A stretch of 64,000 bases of DNA, from positions 47,691,982 through 47,755,981 of the forward strand of contig CM054155.1 in the NCBI GenBank assembly GCA_028751875.1, written 5' to 3'. Below the pieces are notes generated by a model. The model saw nothing but the letters and a program-made list of their open reading frames with translations, did no database searches and was not told where the DNA came from. Position numbers and translations under genes: made by a program. This stretch comes from Rapana venosa (Eukaryota > Mollusca > Gastropoda > Neogastropoda > Muricidae). This document shows positions 1 to 13,377 of this stretch, one piece after another; the stretch's first letter is position 1; every line of letters begins with the position of its first letter.

Positions 1-119
1 CTCAGTGTGGGCTTGGACCCTTATTGGTGGGAGGTTCACGGGAGAAAGCTGTTAAAGGGACATCGTGGCTATTGCTAGGTGGGTTGTCTCTCTCTGTTAT
101 TATTGACTATGTAGCTAAG

Positions 120-630
120 TAACCCACACGAACATCTGGACTGGCCAAGGCTGTCCTACTACAGGGAACAGTACAAGGAGGGAGACGAAGAGGCAGACAG
201 AGAAAACGATGGGAAGACAGCATCAGAGAATGGACTGGCCTTGTGTGGAACGAAATGCTACAGAAAGCCGAGGACCGCGGGGAGTGGAGGAAGCTGGTTG
301 CAAAATCTTCATTGGTGCCCCAATGTTCCACGGGGATAGGTGAAGGTGAACTAAGTATTGTCGTCAGTAGGAGGCTTAGTAGTGGTGTCCGGGGTATATT
401 GGCTGAGTGCGGGCACCGCAAAACTCATACTGAAGTGACCCAGCAGCAATGCAGGGCCCTTTTGGCTTGTGGCCCCTTGGCCGACTAACATTGATAAGTT
501 CGCTATGAACATGTGGGCCTGAGAATTTGGCAAGACGAACTTGGGTGGTATGGCTGGGGCAGAGAGATCCAAGTGTGCAGCGTGGGAAACAGCAGAACAG
601 GAACGTCACAGACAACAAGGTAGAGAAAAA
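120..630 (+). mobile_element. RTE-like LINE 3' end (ORF2 C-terminus and 3' UTR)
   Basis: The coding remnant at about 125-345 reads TSGLAKAV, RRRGRQRKRWEDSIREWTGL and EWRKLVAKSS, matching the C-terminus of the intron-1 LINE. The following stretch (gacccagcagcaatgcaggg) matches, on the opposite strand, 12.70-12.87 kb, so it is probably shared LINE 3' sequence. Confidence 0.75.
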
Positions 631-859
631 GGGGAAAGAGGCGAACTTAATCTAATCCATAAACCATCTATGTCAGAGGCATTTCAGTCTTCCCTATCGT
701 GAAGAGCTGCTGCCATTTTGTAGTGTTACGTTACAGGCGGATGTAATGCACAAATCCAACCCTTGCTACCCATATGCTGCTTAACCAGCTTACACCACAC
801 AATTGTCCACTTTTTATGTCTGATCCCTCATCATAAACAAGAAATTTCGTCAAATCTGA

Positions 860-985
860 TTGACAGAAATAATCATGAACCCCCGGTTTGTTGGTCTGCA
901 ATTGACAGAAACTATAATGAACCTACATTCGTTGGTCTACAATTGACAGAAATAATCATGGACCCACATTTGTGGATCAGAAATT
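860..985. repeat. Three tandem copies of a 41-base unit
   Basis: Each unit starts TTGACAGAAA and continues with atcatgaaccc-like and tttgttggtctgc-like blocks; starts are at 860, 902 and 943. Confidence 0.8.
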
Positions 986-1084
986 ATCAATAGTTACCCG
1001 TGAATAATGCTTCTGAAAAGTCCCTGATGACCTCCAATAAGCGACTTCTCTAATGCATTATCCCACAACATGATTACGTTACTA

Positions 1085-1165
1085 GGATGAATGAGAGCGC
1101 TTTGATTTGGGGGTTTTTTCAAGATATAGCGCTGTATAAATTCCATGTATTATTATTATTAACAT
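1085..1165 (+). mobile_element. CR1/L2-like LINE or SINE tail
   Basis: The sequence gagagcgctttgatttgggg to gctgtataaattccatgtatt(ATT)n matches the LINE tail at 12.24 kb. No body is seen upstream. Confidence 0.55.
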
Positions 1166-1169
1166 GATC

Positions 1170-3520
1170 ATAACACTGCTCCCTTCCCTCCCAGGTGCCT
1201 TTTGAACTCAAAGTATATAAAGGGTCACAAGCACAGAGGACAGCAAATTGTACATTTTCTTTGAATCAATGTGAAGAAAAACATATTCGAAAAATACTAC
1301 ACTAACGCGGCCTTGTCTCTTCTTCTAAAGGCATTCTTGCTTATTGTTAACATTTTGCATGGTAGTTACCAAAGCTCGTTTTAAATCTATGTTCAATCTG
1401 ATTACTCAGTATCTGAAAATGGCCACCACTACGTATAAACGCAAGCCTATTCCTTGTATGAAAGATCGCCAACTTCCAAGCTTGCGAAAGGACAAGGTCA
1501 TATACTTTGAACTTCAGAAAATTCCACTGTGTTCTTTTTTAACCAATGAAACTCTCTGAAGGCGTTGTCATTGCCGGTGGAAAATTATCAAGAACGTGTT
1601 CAGATCCGAGGTCATGGAGTATGACCTGAAAAACAGGACGTGCGTAGGTTAGAAAAACAAGAAAGAAAGTTTGGAAAGGGATTCCCAGCAGAAACATCTG
1701 TAGGTGGCTTGCTGTGACTGGATGGAAATTTACCATGGGATGGGCTGAATGACCAGAGGCCTGGCTGGTCGTTGATTGACAGCGTGGAGGAGGAGTTTTA
1801 GGCGTGTTGGCCAATGACTGACAGACTTGTGTTCGCTTTCTCGAGGTGCCATCATTGCATGGGGCACTCCAAATACGCTTCCCTTCATCTGCTAGATCAT
1901 GAAAAGTAAAGTAAATTTTAAAAAATAAAGTTAAAAAAATTAGGAGTTCAATATTCGTAATTTTAAGAGCATGTCTTCAATTTCTTTTCTGTCACAGTGC
2001 TGTGATCATGTTCATTAACGATGTATTACAATTAGACACTATCTTTAAGCCAAAATCATTTTGTTTAACTGTACTTTCCGCAAGCAAAATAGGTACTATT
2101 GTTATTAATCCATCGTGTTTTGCAGTGCTTGACAACACAGATTTTCACATCTAAGTAGATTATTTTTGTTTGTAGTACATGTTATTGGTGTAGACGAGGT
2201 TTCGAGTCAGTTTTGTGATATTGTAGTTCACTATACATTATCCGATTCATTGTAGTTTACTATCATGACAACATTTCCAAAAACGTTTCCCCCTAGCAAA
2301 AAATGCAAAGACCAGTTTCTATTTTGTACATTATCTATGTCTACCCTTAAAACAACTAAAAAAAAGAAATGTCTTTAACCTCTTTTCTGGATTCATCCAT
2401 GCTAAAGTTATATTGGATGTCTCTGATAACACTTTGGAAGAGTCTGCCATAAGAAGATGACAAGATCTGTGTGTAGCAAATGTGCACTGAGCGTAACATT
2501 TTATATCGACAATTTACAAGTCATTTGCTCCAGCATTTACTGAGAACGGTAACGTGAGCAGGGATACGAAAACCATTAATTCTGTCATGGATATTTATCA
2601 GGTAATTCATTCAGAACAGAATAAATAGCTAAGACAAGATCTCAAACGTAAAAACCAACCAAATTTGCTAATCCTGTAAAATTAAAAAGCATCTAACAGT
2701 GTTCTTGGTATGTGCTAATCTGAACCGTGCTTTATAGTATCTGTATGCGGTTCAGAAAATTCCACAGTAGGTTACGTGTGCGCAGACTAGATGTTGACCA
2801 AGTTGCTGTGTTTTGACGCTAAAGCCTTTTTGTTCCTCATTTATCTAGGGAGATTGGTTTACTCAGTTTGTCACTTGACAATGTAGCATTTTGATATAGT
2901 ATTGACTATTTTTCAACAAATGAAAAATTACCAGCATGAATGAGTATTATTTATATGATGACAGTCACTGTCACAGTGTCAGACTTACAAGGGGTTTCAT
3001 TTAGTGTAAAAACCATTTACTTCAAAACATCCAGGGTTCCCATTTTCGGAAAAGAAAAAAAAACTTGCATTTATGGTATTCCGTTTTAAAAAGGAGTTGA
3101 ATTTCAAGGGATACTTTTGTTAAACCTGAAATAAAAGATTTGAAATCTGCAATTACAAAGCCTTCAATAATTATGTTGGTATGTGTCGTCTTTCCATAGG
3201 TTAATCTTAATTTTAGTTCAACGCAAAGAGCATTTGTAAAATATTTACATAAATGAGCTCTATTCCGGGGAACGGGTTGTTTCTTAAGTAAAAACGGTCA
3301 TAAGCACTGAACCTTAAGCAGACTTACGTTCAGACATAAGTATGTCAAGGAACTACAGAAATGGTTCAGTCTTTATGTCCCCAACCATTTTAGGTTATGG
3401 TTTGTGCATGTTGTTTGCATGCATGACTATAAACAAACAACAAACTGCCTGTTGTTTATGTTTCAGCTTTGTATCTTCCATCACCATGGTGCATCACATG
3501 TTATGCCATGGCTGATAGTG
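1170..3520. other. Unassigned sequence, no supported gene
   Basis: The only promoter-like sign is TATATAAAGG at about 1212-1221 with no convincing open frame after it. The rest is AT-rich without recognisable repeats or coding segments. Confidence 0.5.
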
Positions 3521-3525
3521 ACTGC

Positions 3526-3578
<53 letters not shown>

Positions 3579-4580
3579 GTTTTGTTTGTGTGGTTTCCAA
3601 GGTTGTGGTTTTAGCAAACGTTTTTAGTTCAAAATTTGTCTTGAATGTTGGTTTGTTTGTTCGTTTGTTGCTGGGGTTTCTTTTTACATGATTTGTGACA
3701 GTCACTGCATCTGTTTTACATGTTTATTTATGACAACACTAAGAGGGGTAAAAAAAAAAAAAAGAAGATAGCTATTTATCAATATTTTTACAAGATATAA
3801 AGAACATGGAGACTGTGAAGTAAGAAAAACTGTGATATCTTCATGAGTAAATTGAAATACTTGACACTTTCTAGCGTTGCATCACCTTAGACTATGTGTG
3901 CTTTAGTTACATATTTCATCCGACAGTTTTTGGCCCCCATTGTTCTATTGTTGCTGAACAAATGCGACGAAGACCGCACATTACTTACTTTATTATTATA
4001 TAAACTGATGTCCGGGTGCTGAAATGACATGAATGCTTCTGAACTGTCACACAGACAATGCACACATTGCAGTGGGGGCTGCTCTTAAGCACGCAAGCCA
4101 AAACTCGCACACGATTTACCCTGCCCCCTTTCGTCTTTTCGGAGAAAACTTGCTTTTGGATTTGTGTTACAAAGACCGTTTTGAACCCAAAAAAAAGGAA
4201 CATCAATAAACTATTCACGTTTACGACTAGACGTAAGCACGCCATCCTAATCCGAAATAATGTACATTGTTTAAAAAAAATAACCCTGCTCATTTATCTG
4301 TTTTGCTATTAAACTGAACGCTCTGCTGGTTCTTTTTTGGTTTTTTGTTTTGTTTGGGTTGTTGTATTTTTTTAGACCAGCCGTTCCTGTTTATGTATGT
4401 TCAATGGCCTGTGTAGTCATCGGTGATGCATTTGCCATGGTTTGCTTCATTCATCCTGTGTATTTTTATTTATTTTCTTTATTTTTTATTTCGAGGATGA
4501 TGGAATGATAATGTATGACACTGTGTACATTTTTATGTGTACCTCTGCTCACTGCATGTTCGAGGTTGCTTTTTATTCTC

Positions 4581-4652
<72 letters not shown>

Positions 4653-5741
4653 TATCTTCAGTTTAACGTCTATTCACATTTAGTGATTTTAGACGGAAAA
4701 AAGTAATCTAAACAAGAGAACGCAAACAATAACAGAAAAGTGTCAGATAACAGTACTGAATAAAAAACTAACTTTAACATACTACAAAAACTGAATTATC
4801 GGACTTCTTATCAATCCTAATACAATGGCCAACAGTAACGATGGTTCAGATAAAAATCTGATCCAGTGACAAACTTGGTACAGCGGGTAAAAAGTGTGTG
4901 TGTGTGTGTTCAAACTACATGCTAGTTCTGCTTGCCATTCCAGTGGCAGTTGCGCCTTGATTTGAGGCGAGGCTAGCTAGGCGTACTTGACAGGGCTGTG
5001 CACCCCATGCCTCCTACCTCCATAAATCTCCCTGTCAACTCGGCCCTAGCATCAGTGATGTTCAAGTCATGTCAGGACACTCTTCAAGTCGTCTCTGTAA
5101 AGTGGGTGACACTCCATACTATTGTTCCCAGTCTTCCCATCGAATATCTAGCAAAGTCATTCTGGGTAGGATGCCACCGAAGTTGTTGTTTTAAAAACCC
5201 AACAGACTTTTTCACTGATTGGGTTCGACCCTACAACCTTCCAGACAGGAATCCGACGCGCTGACTACTGCACGGCGGTGTGGTCAATACATTATATTGA
5301 TGATGATCATCATCATCATCATCATCTATTATTATTATTATTATTATTACCGATACGTTCTGATTTCAGCAAAAACAATTTCCTCGCCTACGATTTAGCG
5401 CGTTTTTGGATAACAAATTTCAAAAGCTGCTTTTTTATTTTTAATGATTATCCTGGATATAGATTAATTGATGCTAAGTCCGTTGCATAGCTATGTGAAC
5501 ATGTCAGAGAGTTTATCTTTAGTCGAGAATTGTCATTTTCTTAGCAGTAGACAGATAACTAAAAGTAAAACGTTATGTATTTATTTTGGTCTACTGTTGG
5601 GGTGGTGGTGGGGGGGAGGGGGCAAAATACTGGTAAAAGTAACGTCATGAATGAGAGAATAAACTATGATGGTATTTTCTTTGAGGTTAAGGAACATTTC
5701 AACTTTTGTTGTTGTTGTGTCCTTTTCTTTGACGGTTTTGT

Positions 5742-5777
<36 letters not shown>

Positions 5778-5789
5778 ATGTGTGTGTGT
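3526..5789. repeat. (TG)n microsatellites near 3.5, 4.6 and 5.7 kb
   Basis: Pure (TG)n lies at about 3526-3577, 4583-4651 and 5743-5789. Between them I see no gene; 4.44-4.56 kb may hold a worn family A SINE tail, and (CAT)n/(TTA)n lies at 5306-5348. Confidence 0.85.
4652..4892 (-). mobile_element. Family T LINE 3' end in a (TG)n tract
   Basis: The left edge carries the family T 3' end (tcttcagtttaacgtctatt, plus-strand view). It is flanked by (GT)n up to 4651 and again by (GT)n at about 4893-4908. Confidence 0.6.
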
Positions 5790-6138
5790 TTATTTTGGTC
5801 TGCCTCATCCTGTGCCGTTTTAGTGCTGATAACACGTTCGTGACTCCACCATCCACACTCATCTTGCTCTGTCATCTTACTCTGTTACCTTACTCTGCAA
5901 GTTGTGGTGTTAAATTTCATGTACTCCCATGGAGGGGGTGGAGGGGGTCGTGACATAAAGCCTTGAATCTTGAGAGTTTAATGAGGTTTAAGTGGGAGTA
6001 GGGTGAGCTATTCCTCTTCTCAGGAACCGTGTCATTGAGACACTTGAAAGTAAATGAAATATGGTACCCCCCAAAATATAGTATGGAACCAGTAGCCCTC
6101 GAGTGTGCTGGTGGGACCGTACCACAAAATCGAGAGGC

Positions 6139-6148
6139 CCCCCCCCCC

Positions 6149-6180
<32 letters not shown>

Positions 6181-6182
6181 CT

Positions 6183-6236
<54 letters not shown>

Positions 6237-6360
6237 TAACCCCAGTACAGTACTTGCAGATGCCTTTTGAGAGTGTCAAGAGAAAGAATTCCCAACAGAG
6301 TCCTGGGATCACCCTCATCCTGACACCTTATCATCAGTTCATGAACTTGATGCGTCATGC

Positions 6361-6409
<49 letters not shown>

Positions 6410-6440
6410 ATGTGTGTGTTCGTACGTGTGTGTGTGTGTT
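6139..6440. repeat. Composite C-run, (CT)n, (CA)n and (TG)n microsatellites
   Basis: C9 and (CT)n are followed by (CA)n to 6235; a (TG)n array follows at 6363-6440. Long frames across these arrays are simple-repeat artefacts. Confidence 0.9.
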
Positions 6441-6704
6441 GGCTTTGTTTCTTTTTTCTTTCCCCGGTTTTCTTCGTCCCCCTCTGAGGAATGTATCCGT
6501 GATGGGGACAAAATGCACGGCAACAATGACACCAGACTCGGTTGTTAACTGTTTCTCTGTTGCGTACAGCGGCAGACTTCAGCTAGAAGCTAGGTAGTCC
6601 TTTCATTCTCTCAAAGCACCTACCACCCAGCCCTGCGCTAGTGCACAGGTCTGTATCCTATGGGTAGGTTGCAGTGTGTGTTATTTGTATACTACCTCTT
6701 TCAG

Positions 6705-7045
6705 TCACGGTCAGAACATTGCGCTCGCAATCTGACGACCCGGGCTCGATTCCCGTTCAAGGGGGATATTTTCCTCTGGAGTTAACATCAGTGCAGACTC
6801 CACTCTCCCCAAAAGTGCTTCGGATGAGACTATAAACCGAGGTCCCGTGTGCGAACGCACGCAGAATATCTTGCGCACACGTTAAATCCTGTTCCGCTTT
6901 TCGTAAGAGTAGGCCGTTTTGTGCCGGTGGGAACAGATGACAGAACTTACAAAAACCGCAAACACACGGGGACTGGGTGTAGAAAAGCACATAAGAGCTT
7001 ATTCCATTCTCCTCGATATAAAAGAATAAAATAAGATGAAAAATG
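6705..7045 (+). mobile_element. tRNA-derived SINE, family A
   Basis: A tRNA-like head (cattgcgctcgcaatctgac, then B-box-like GGGCTCGATTCCC) leads to a body ending gagcttattccattctcctc and an A-rich tail (aaaagaataaaa). It is the best reference for family A here. It runs directly into a (CT)n array at 7057. Confidence 0.82.
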
Positions 7046-7051
7046 TTTTTT

Positions 7052-7056
<5 letters not shown>

Positions 7057-7126
<70 letters not shown>

Positions 7127-7152
7127 CGCTCGCTCGCTCGCTCTCTCTCTCA
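7057..7152. repeat. (CT)n with (CTCG)n microsatellite
   Basis: About 95 bases of (CT)n interrupted by gctcgctcgctcg. It starts at the 3' end of a family A SINE and may have grown from it. Confidence 0.9.
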
Positions 7153-7224
7153 CCTCTGTTTAAAATAAGTTGATCTCAATAATCCGAATAATTATCGGAG
7201 TATTTCTTTGAGTACCGTCAGAAG

Positions 7225-8330
7225 CTAACTATTTCGTACTATCATAGATAATAGAATTCAGGAATGGGTCGAAAGTAATAATATCAACGCTGACCATCAG
7301 GCTGGTTTTAAGAAAGGTTTTTCCACTACTGACCATTTTATGTTTGACTTCTCGCACTGGTACAAAAGCAATTTTCTATGAATCTAAAACTCTATGTAGC
7401 CTTTATTGATTTTTAAAAAGCTGTTGATACTGTAAATAGACATCTGTTACGGCTTCTGCTGTTGAAAAATGGAGTCAAAGGCAAAATATACAAATATATA
7501 CAAAGTATTATAATACTGTAAAATGTAGAGTTAGAAGTGGCGCACAACTGACAGACTACATTTATTGTACAGCTGGTGTAAAACAAGGGGATGTATGTAG
7601 TCCTGTGTTGTTTTTTCTTTTTATCTATGAACCGAATTTACATAAATTCTGTTGTACAAGCCATACGTTATTGGCTTGGACTTTCACCAATGGACGACGC
7701 AAGAATTCCTTTTAAGGCTTACAAAATGTCGCATGAACTGATATTTGAGGAAAGAATAACTGGGTTGCTGATGTACGTGCCTGTCTAGATAAACATGGTT
7801 TTGGTGATGTGTGGATAAATCCAGGTGTTGGTAGTGTAAACGAATTCATTAAAGTTTTTTTGTCAACATTTAATTGATACCAGATGGCAAGAGTGGGATG
7901 GTCACATTGAAATTAGTGAACGATTTAGTCTGTATATAGCATTTTCCAGTTCACATAAATTGAAGTTGTATTTGACACTTGACGTGGATTTCCACTTGAA
8001 ATATATTTTGACCAGATTTAGGTTAGGTGTATATGATTTGGCCACGCACTACCGTAGATACAGAGATTTAAAGATAACGATTTGTCCATAATGTAAAACA
8101 GATAAGATGAAGTACACTTTGTGCTATGCTGTCCAGCCTATCAAGACATTAGAGAAAAAATATATACTCCCAAAATATCGACGGCCATGTCTATTGTCTT
8201 TACTCATGTCATTAAATTTGTTAGACACAAGGACTTACAGAATTTGTCTAATTTTTTGTTTAAAGCGTTTAACTTAAGGGAAATCGCTTTGTCATAGTCA
8301 TGCTGTTTTGTTACAAAAATATAACGACAA
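7225..8330 (+). mobile_element. LINE reverse-transcriptase relic
   Basis: Degenerate frames read NRIQEWVESNNINADHQAGF, LYVAFIDF-KAVDTVNRHLL, then GVKQGDVCSPVLF-type sequence near 7575-7615. The C-terminal part reads RLGVYDLATHYRRYRDLK and CCPAYQDIREKIY, followed by FKAFNLREIAL. Many stops break it. It belongs to a different LINE family from the intron-1 element. Confidence 0.72.
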
Positions 8331-8427
8331 AAGTGATTTCATTCTTTTAAACAAAATAGTTTCCATGATGGATGTTTTGTTGGCTATCCCTTTCATGAGG
8401 GGCCGTAGTTTATGAATAACCTATTCG

Positions 8428-8429
<2 letters not shown>

Positions 8430-8498
<69 letters not shown>

Positions 8499-8513
8499 TC
8501 ATCTCTCTCTCTC

Positions 8514-8550
<37 letters not shown>

Positions 8551-8582
8551 CACACACAAGCATGCACACACACACACACACA
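8430..8582. repeat. (CT)n followed by (CA)n
   Basis: A (CT)n tract of about 80 bases passes into (CA)n with minor breaks. Confidence 0.9.
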
Positions 8583-8589
8583 ATATACA

Positions 8590-9755
8590 CAATGTATGCA
8601 TGCATAAACACCCACCAACAGCTACCGACACAATCACATTCTTGTCTAGTTTGGTGTTTTTTTCTCTATCACTTTGTTTCTATACTTATTCGAACCTGAA
8701 CTCTTCAAGACTTAAGACTGTATTAAGCTATAAGCAACATAAATTGAACAGAACTGACATTTTATAAAAATAAAATAAAAACCATCAAATTCACAAATCT
8801 TCAATCAAGCCTCGGTGTATAAAGAATTGCAAGCGCTCGGAAAACAACAGTCATTCATTCAACGCCACACTATCCATATCAAAATATACTTACAAATCAG
8901 GACAACGATTCAAAACTCGAAAATCTGAAGACACAACTGCGGTATCCAACTAACACAAAGAGGAATGTGCCTACAGTAGTTCACAAGTAGACATACAAAG
9001 AGTAGGCCATAACAAATATAGAAGTATTCAGCCTGTTCACAGTTGATGGGATTTTCTGGCTGAAAGCCTTTCCCAGAAACAGAGAGCAATAATGAGTGAT
9101 TTCGCTGAAGGAATGATCCGGGAGAATATCGCTGACCGCTCCTTCATTTCTTTTGGAAATCCAGAAAGCAGCCAACGCATGACTCATTGAATGACGAACG
9201 GACGTCCACGCGTTCAGTCCGGTTTTTACCAGAATGATGGGACATTTTTCCCCCTCCTTCTTCCTGCTTGGAAAACCGACCACCTACATTGAATATAAGG
9301 AGTGACTGTCAGAAGGAAAAGAGATTAAACAAACAAACAAACAAACAAACACAAGAGTATTTACGGTTAAACCGGCAATTATAGACAGTGTGATCTATAT
9401 ATTATGCTAAACGGTTTTGGTCTGATAATTATGTAATGCGCGCGCGCGCACACACACACAGGGAGAGAGGGTGGGGGGCAGGGGGTGCAAGGTAACCCAC
9501 ACACAAAAATGGCCATTAAAAGTGGCTTAGTAACAGACAATAGCAAACTGTTTTTAGCCTGCATATGGTACACAGGTTGTTGACTCATTTCCCTCGTCAG
9601 TGCAAATATTTTCTTGATTTTTTCCCCCTGTTGGTTTATTGTTTGGTCGCTCATAGGGGATTTAGACACAAATATTGCAACAAATATGTATGTGAATTAC
9701 CCAGAGAGAGAGATGGGGGTGGGGCAACAAATATAGATGTGAACTACTTAGATCT
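8590..9755. other. Unassigned sequence, no supported gene
   Basis: A 100-codon minus-strand frame at 8981-9283 is unrecognised; its composition is more balanced than its surroundings, but no splice-consistent neighbour is seen. A (CAAA)n tract lies at about 9329. Confidence 0.4.
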
Positions 9756-9757
9756 AT

Positions 9758-9760
<3 letters not shown>

Positions 9761-9806
<46 letters not shown>

Positions 9807-9809
9807 TCA

Positions 9810-9854
<45 letters not shown>

Positions 9855-9886
9855 CACACACACATACATACATACATACATACATA
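9761..9886. repeat. (CT)n, (TA)n, (CA)n, (CATA)n compound array
   Basis: Four simple motifs follow one another without unique sequence between them. Confidence 0.9.
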
Positions 9887-10532
9887 CGTGTGTGGGAACT
9901 ACTCTGAGAGAGAGAGAAGGGGGTGGGGGGCAAGGGTTGGGAGTTACAAGCATTTACCATCTCTGTGTCTAGTACATAAGATAACTGCTTCTCAGAGAGA
10001 GAGAGAGAGAGAGAGAGAGACATGTTTTCAACGTACAGTTACACGAACGGGCACATAAACGGTCACAGTCACTTTTCTCTTGTAGATTTGGGCAACACTT
10101 CATCATGTGACAATACAAACTGGCAGAGAATCCTTACAGTACTTCATAAGCAGTGTTGCGTTTTTGCACCTACGTTTATTCTCTTTCAGTGACTCTTATA
10201 TACCAACTCATTTAAGTACTTAGAAGCCAGTCAAGCAGGCGTACTTCAAGAATGTCGAGAAGCTGTCTGGGTGGAAGAATCAGAGAATAATTATGCGCGT
10301 ATAGAATGTAGAAGTGAAATATCAAAACAAGAGGTTCTACGGTTCTTGAATTTAAGCAAAAAATGTTTTGAGTCGAATGGGAACACTTTCTTTCATAAGC
10401 CAAACTGGTCAGATACAAAATGATTTCCTGCGATATAATCTGAAATTGGAAGCCAAATTTTTGCTGTCCCAATCAAAAGAGAAAGTATCATTTTTTAGCA
10501 AGTACGCGAAATTTCTCAGTAAGCGAAACTAT

Positions 10533-10533
10533 C

Positions 10534-10564
<31 letters not shown>

Positions 10565-10639
10565 AATAAGCGAAACTTCTTAGTAATTCTATTTAATACC
10601 ACAATGCCAGTGAGGCATGCGTCTGCGCGCGTATGAGCA

Positions 10640-10677
<38 letters not shown>

Positions 10678-10689
10678 AATCAATTCAGT

Positions 10690-10732
<43 letters not shown>

Positions 10733-10758
10733 CTCCTCTCTCTCCTCTCTCTGTCTGT

Positions 10759-10826
<68 letters not shown>
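10533..10826. repeat. (T)n, then (CT)n, then (CA)n
   Basis: A T-run of about 29 bases at 10533 is followed by (CT)n from 10643 and (CA)n from 10763 to 10826. Confidence 0.9.
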
Positions 10827-10829
<3 letters not shown>

Positions 10830-11104
10830 GCACTCCTTTTGACATTTGAATGTTAACTGTTACACAACAGGTTCGACCAGAATCTCCACATAGCCGTTGT
10901 GTGGGTCACACGTCTGATGGCCTGACATGGATCGATGTGGGACCCTGTGATCCTAACACAAGGTATGTTATAAATATAGAGGTTAAGCTGACACCTCCAC
11001 CTTACTGAGCATGGCACATTCCTTCTCTCATGTCTTCTTCTTCTGTATTTCTTTTGGATATCATTGACACTCTCTGTAATTCCGATTCCACACAGTCGCA
11101 GTAA

Positions 11105-12300
11105 ACACGATTCAGTCAGTACCTGCCAGACTGGAATGTGGAGTTCCACAGGGATCGGTTATGGGCCCCACTGTCACATATAATTAACCGTCATCAGATC
11201 AACCATCATTTTTATGCAGATGACTCTCAGATTCTAAGCAGCAACACTCCTGAAAATCTGCCTTCTCTCTTGACAAATATGGCCCACTGCTTTCAAGATA
11301 TCCAACATTGGATGATACAGAACAAGTTACAGCTAAATGCAGATAAAACAGAAACCATGCTTGTAGGGATCAAACACAAACTCTCTTCCATTACAACAGC
11401 TTTAATACAATTTGGCAATGCATCACTCCCTCTATCCACTGCTGTGAAAAATCTAGGGGTCATTATTGACAACACACTCTCTATGCAAAAATTCATCACC
11501 CAGACCTGCCAGTCATGCCACTATCAATTACGGCGTATTAGTGCAATTCGAAAGTACCTGTCCACAGATGCAACATCCAAACTCGTCACGTCTGTCATTC
11601 TTTCAGGCCTGGACTATTGCAATTCTCTTTTGGCTGGTCTGCCAGCATCATCATCCACTCCCTTCAACGTATACAAAACTCTGCAGCTCGGCTAGTCCTC
11701 AGAAAGAAAAAAATTGAGCACATTACCCCTCGCTTGCGATCTCTCCACTGGCTGCTTGTGCCACAGAGAGTTAACTATAAGATCAGTACCCTCTGTTACA
11801 GATGTCTCCACAAAACAGCACCCTCCTACCTCTGTGAATGTCTTCACTTGTACACTCCTTCTCGCTCCCTCCACTCTGCTGCAAATACCTTGTCCTTACG
11901 AATACCTAGATTCAACCAATCCACCGTCGGCCGTCGCTCTTTCTCTATTTCTGGTCCATTGATCTGGAATGACCTCCCTCTCTCTCTTCGCCAAAAGCCT
12001 TCTTATGACACTTTTAAATCCAGTCTCAAGACATATTTATTTCAAACCTAAGATTTTCCTCTCCTGCTTCATCTCAGCTTTTCCCTGCCTTCAACAGCCA
12101 AGATACTATCGCCCTTCCAGGGTGTGTAACCTGTTTGTGTGTGTGTGCGCGCGCGTGCGTGCGTTCGTGCATGTGTGCACATTTGGACTCGTTGGAACTA
12201 TTGTTACTGGTTGTATGACTATATAAGAATGAGTTGAGTGCAAGTGCTTTGATTTGTCTCTGCAAGATATAGTGCTATATAAATTCCATTTATTATTGTT
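11105..12300 (+). mobile_element. CR1/L2-like LINE, 3' half with tail
   Basis: Frames read ECGVPQGSVMGP, a deletion, then HFYADDSQ (RT active site intact), TMLVGIK, VKNLGVIIDNTLS and, after a frameshift near 11690, SAARLVLRKKK, LHWLLVPQRV, ISGPLIWNDLPLSLRQK and FKSSLKTYLFQT before TAA at 12049. The 3' tail is gcgctttgatttgt-type sequence ending ataaattccatttattatt. A (TG)n tract in its 3' UTR lies at 12137-12178. Confidence 0.88.
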
Positions 12301-12699
12301 AATGTATTGCTGGTAGGACTGTGAGGTATACCTTGCACAGATTTGTTGGCTATGTGACTTGTAAGAGCGTTGTTTAAAGTTTCTTTGTTTGTTTTTAAAT
12401 CCGAGGAGGGAGGAGAGGGAGGGTGTGTGTGAAGGTGGTTTTAAAGCGTGTGGAATTCCCTCGAATACGTTACCCTCACAAATACAAAAACAAACCTTTA
12501 GCAGAAACTTGGCCAAAGTATATAACCAAGTACTCGTCAAAATGATTGCGCAAAAAGGAATTCAAATTGGCAGGGGTTCTAAAATTTTGGGTTAAGGCTT
12601 TGATCTATGTTTTCGTCCAAACCATAATTCTCGAACTCAGAAATACCTGTTTGCAGACGCGAAGATTTCAAAACGTCACAGACAACTCAACTAGCATTT

Positions 12700-12870
12700 T
12701 TTTTCCCGGGCTCATCTTCTGTGACGTCCCCGCCACGCCACAGTCATGCCCAGATTCGTCATGTCTCTTCCTCCAGGGTCGGAAGTCCACAGGGAGCCTA
12801 TCACTATCAGGCCGCCGTGGTGCCACAAGCCACAGGGGCCCTGCTCTGCTGCTGGGTCAATTTTATTCCA
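12700..12870 (-). mobile_element. Fragment of RTE-like LINE 3' UTR
   Basis: On the minus strand this reads acccagcagcagagcaggg, then ggcttgtggcacc and a tract ending near cgtggcgggga. This parallels the 3' sequence at about 430-600. It has no surviving coding frame. Confidence 0.5.
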
Positions 12871-13377
12871 AAATGGAACCATACTTCGGCCTGGTTTGTA
12901 CTCCACAATAGCTTCCCGTGTCTGATAGAACAAAGCTTTTGAAGACTTCTCTCTGTAGCTCATATTTATGCCTTGATGGTAAGTCAGTCCTGCCTCTGGA
13001 TACTTGTTTGATCTTATGTACACACCGTTTTCTTTATGTCCACTCTTCTGCGGCTACCTTCTCTTTGCGGCACCTTCTCTCGTTTAAAATTCTGTAAAAT
13101 ACATGTACGCGCAAAGAACTGTCTGACTCCTTGTCATTGCAATTAACCCTGGAATCTGCCTTGAATATACTGACTCGATGTTCATCATTAAGTTTCTTTG
13201 AGAACTCATTAAAAAAAAATTCAATTTGATATATCTTAATCGTTTTATCAGTACCATCAGTCTTAAAAAATGTAGTTGTCTGCCTTCATTGTGCGTAGGA
13301 GAAAGGTGCAGGAAGGGGGGGGGGGGGGTATTCACGTGTATACATTGCATGGATTATAGTAATAACTATGTGAAATT

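Noticed and set aside
1205..1560. Small gene after a TATATAAAGG box
   Set aside because: The frame at 1344-1559 has no recognisable domain, signal peptide or supporting splice structure; TATA-like words are common in AT-rich DNA.
6029..6487. 152-codon frame with His/Thr and Ser/Leu runs
   Set aside because: It is a translation through (CT)n, (CA)n and (TG)n microsatellites without coding character outside them.
6713..6785. Functional tRNA gene
   Set aside because: It has a B box and a partial tRNA-like start, but it is the head of SINE family A, repeated elsewhere with the same body, and I cannot fold a full cloverleaf.
8981..9283. 100-codon minus-strand frame as a host gene
   Set aside because: No domain is recognised and no splice-consistent neighbour is seen; left as unassigned.
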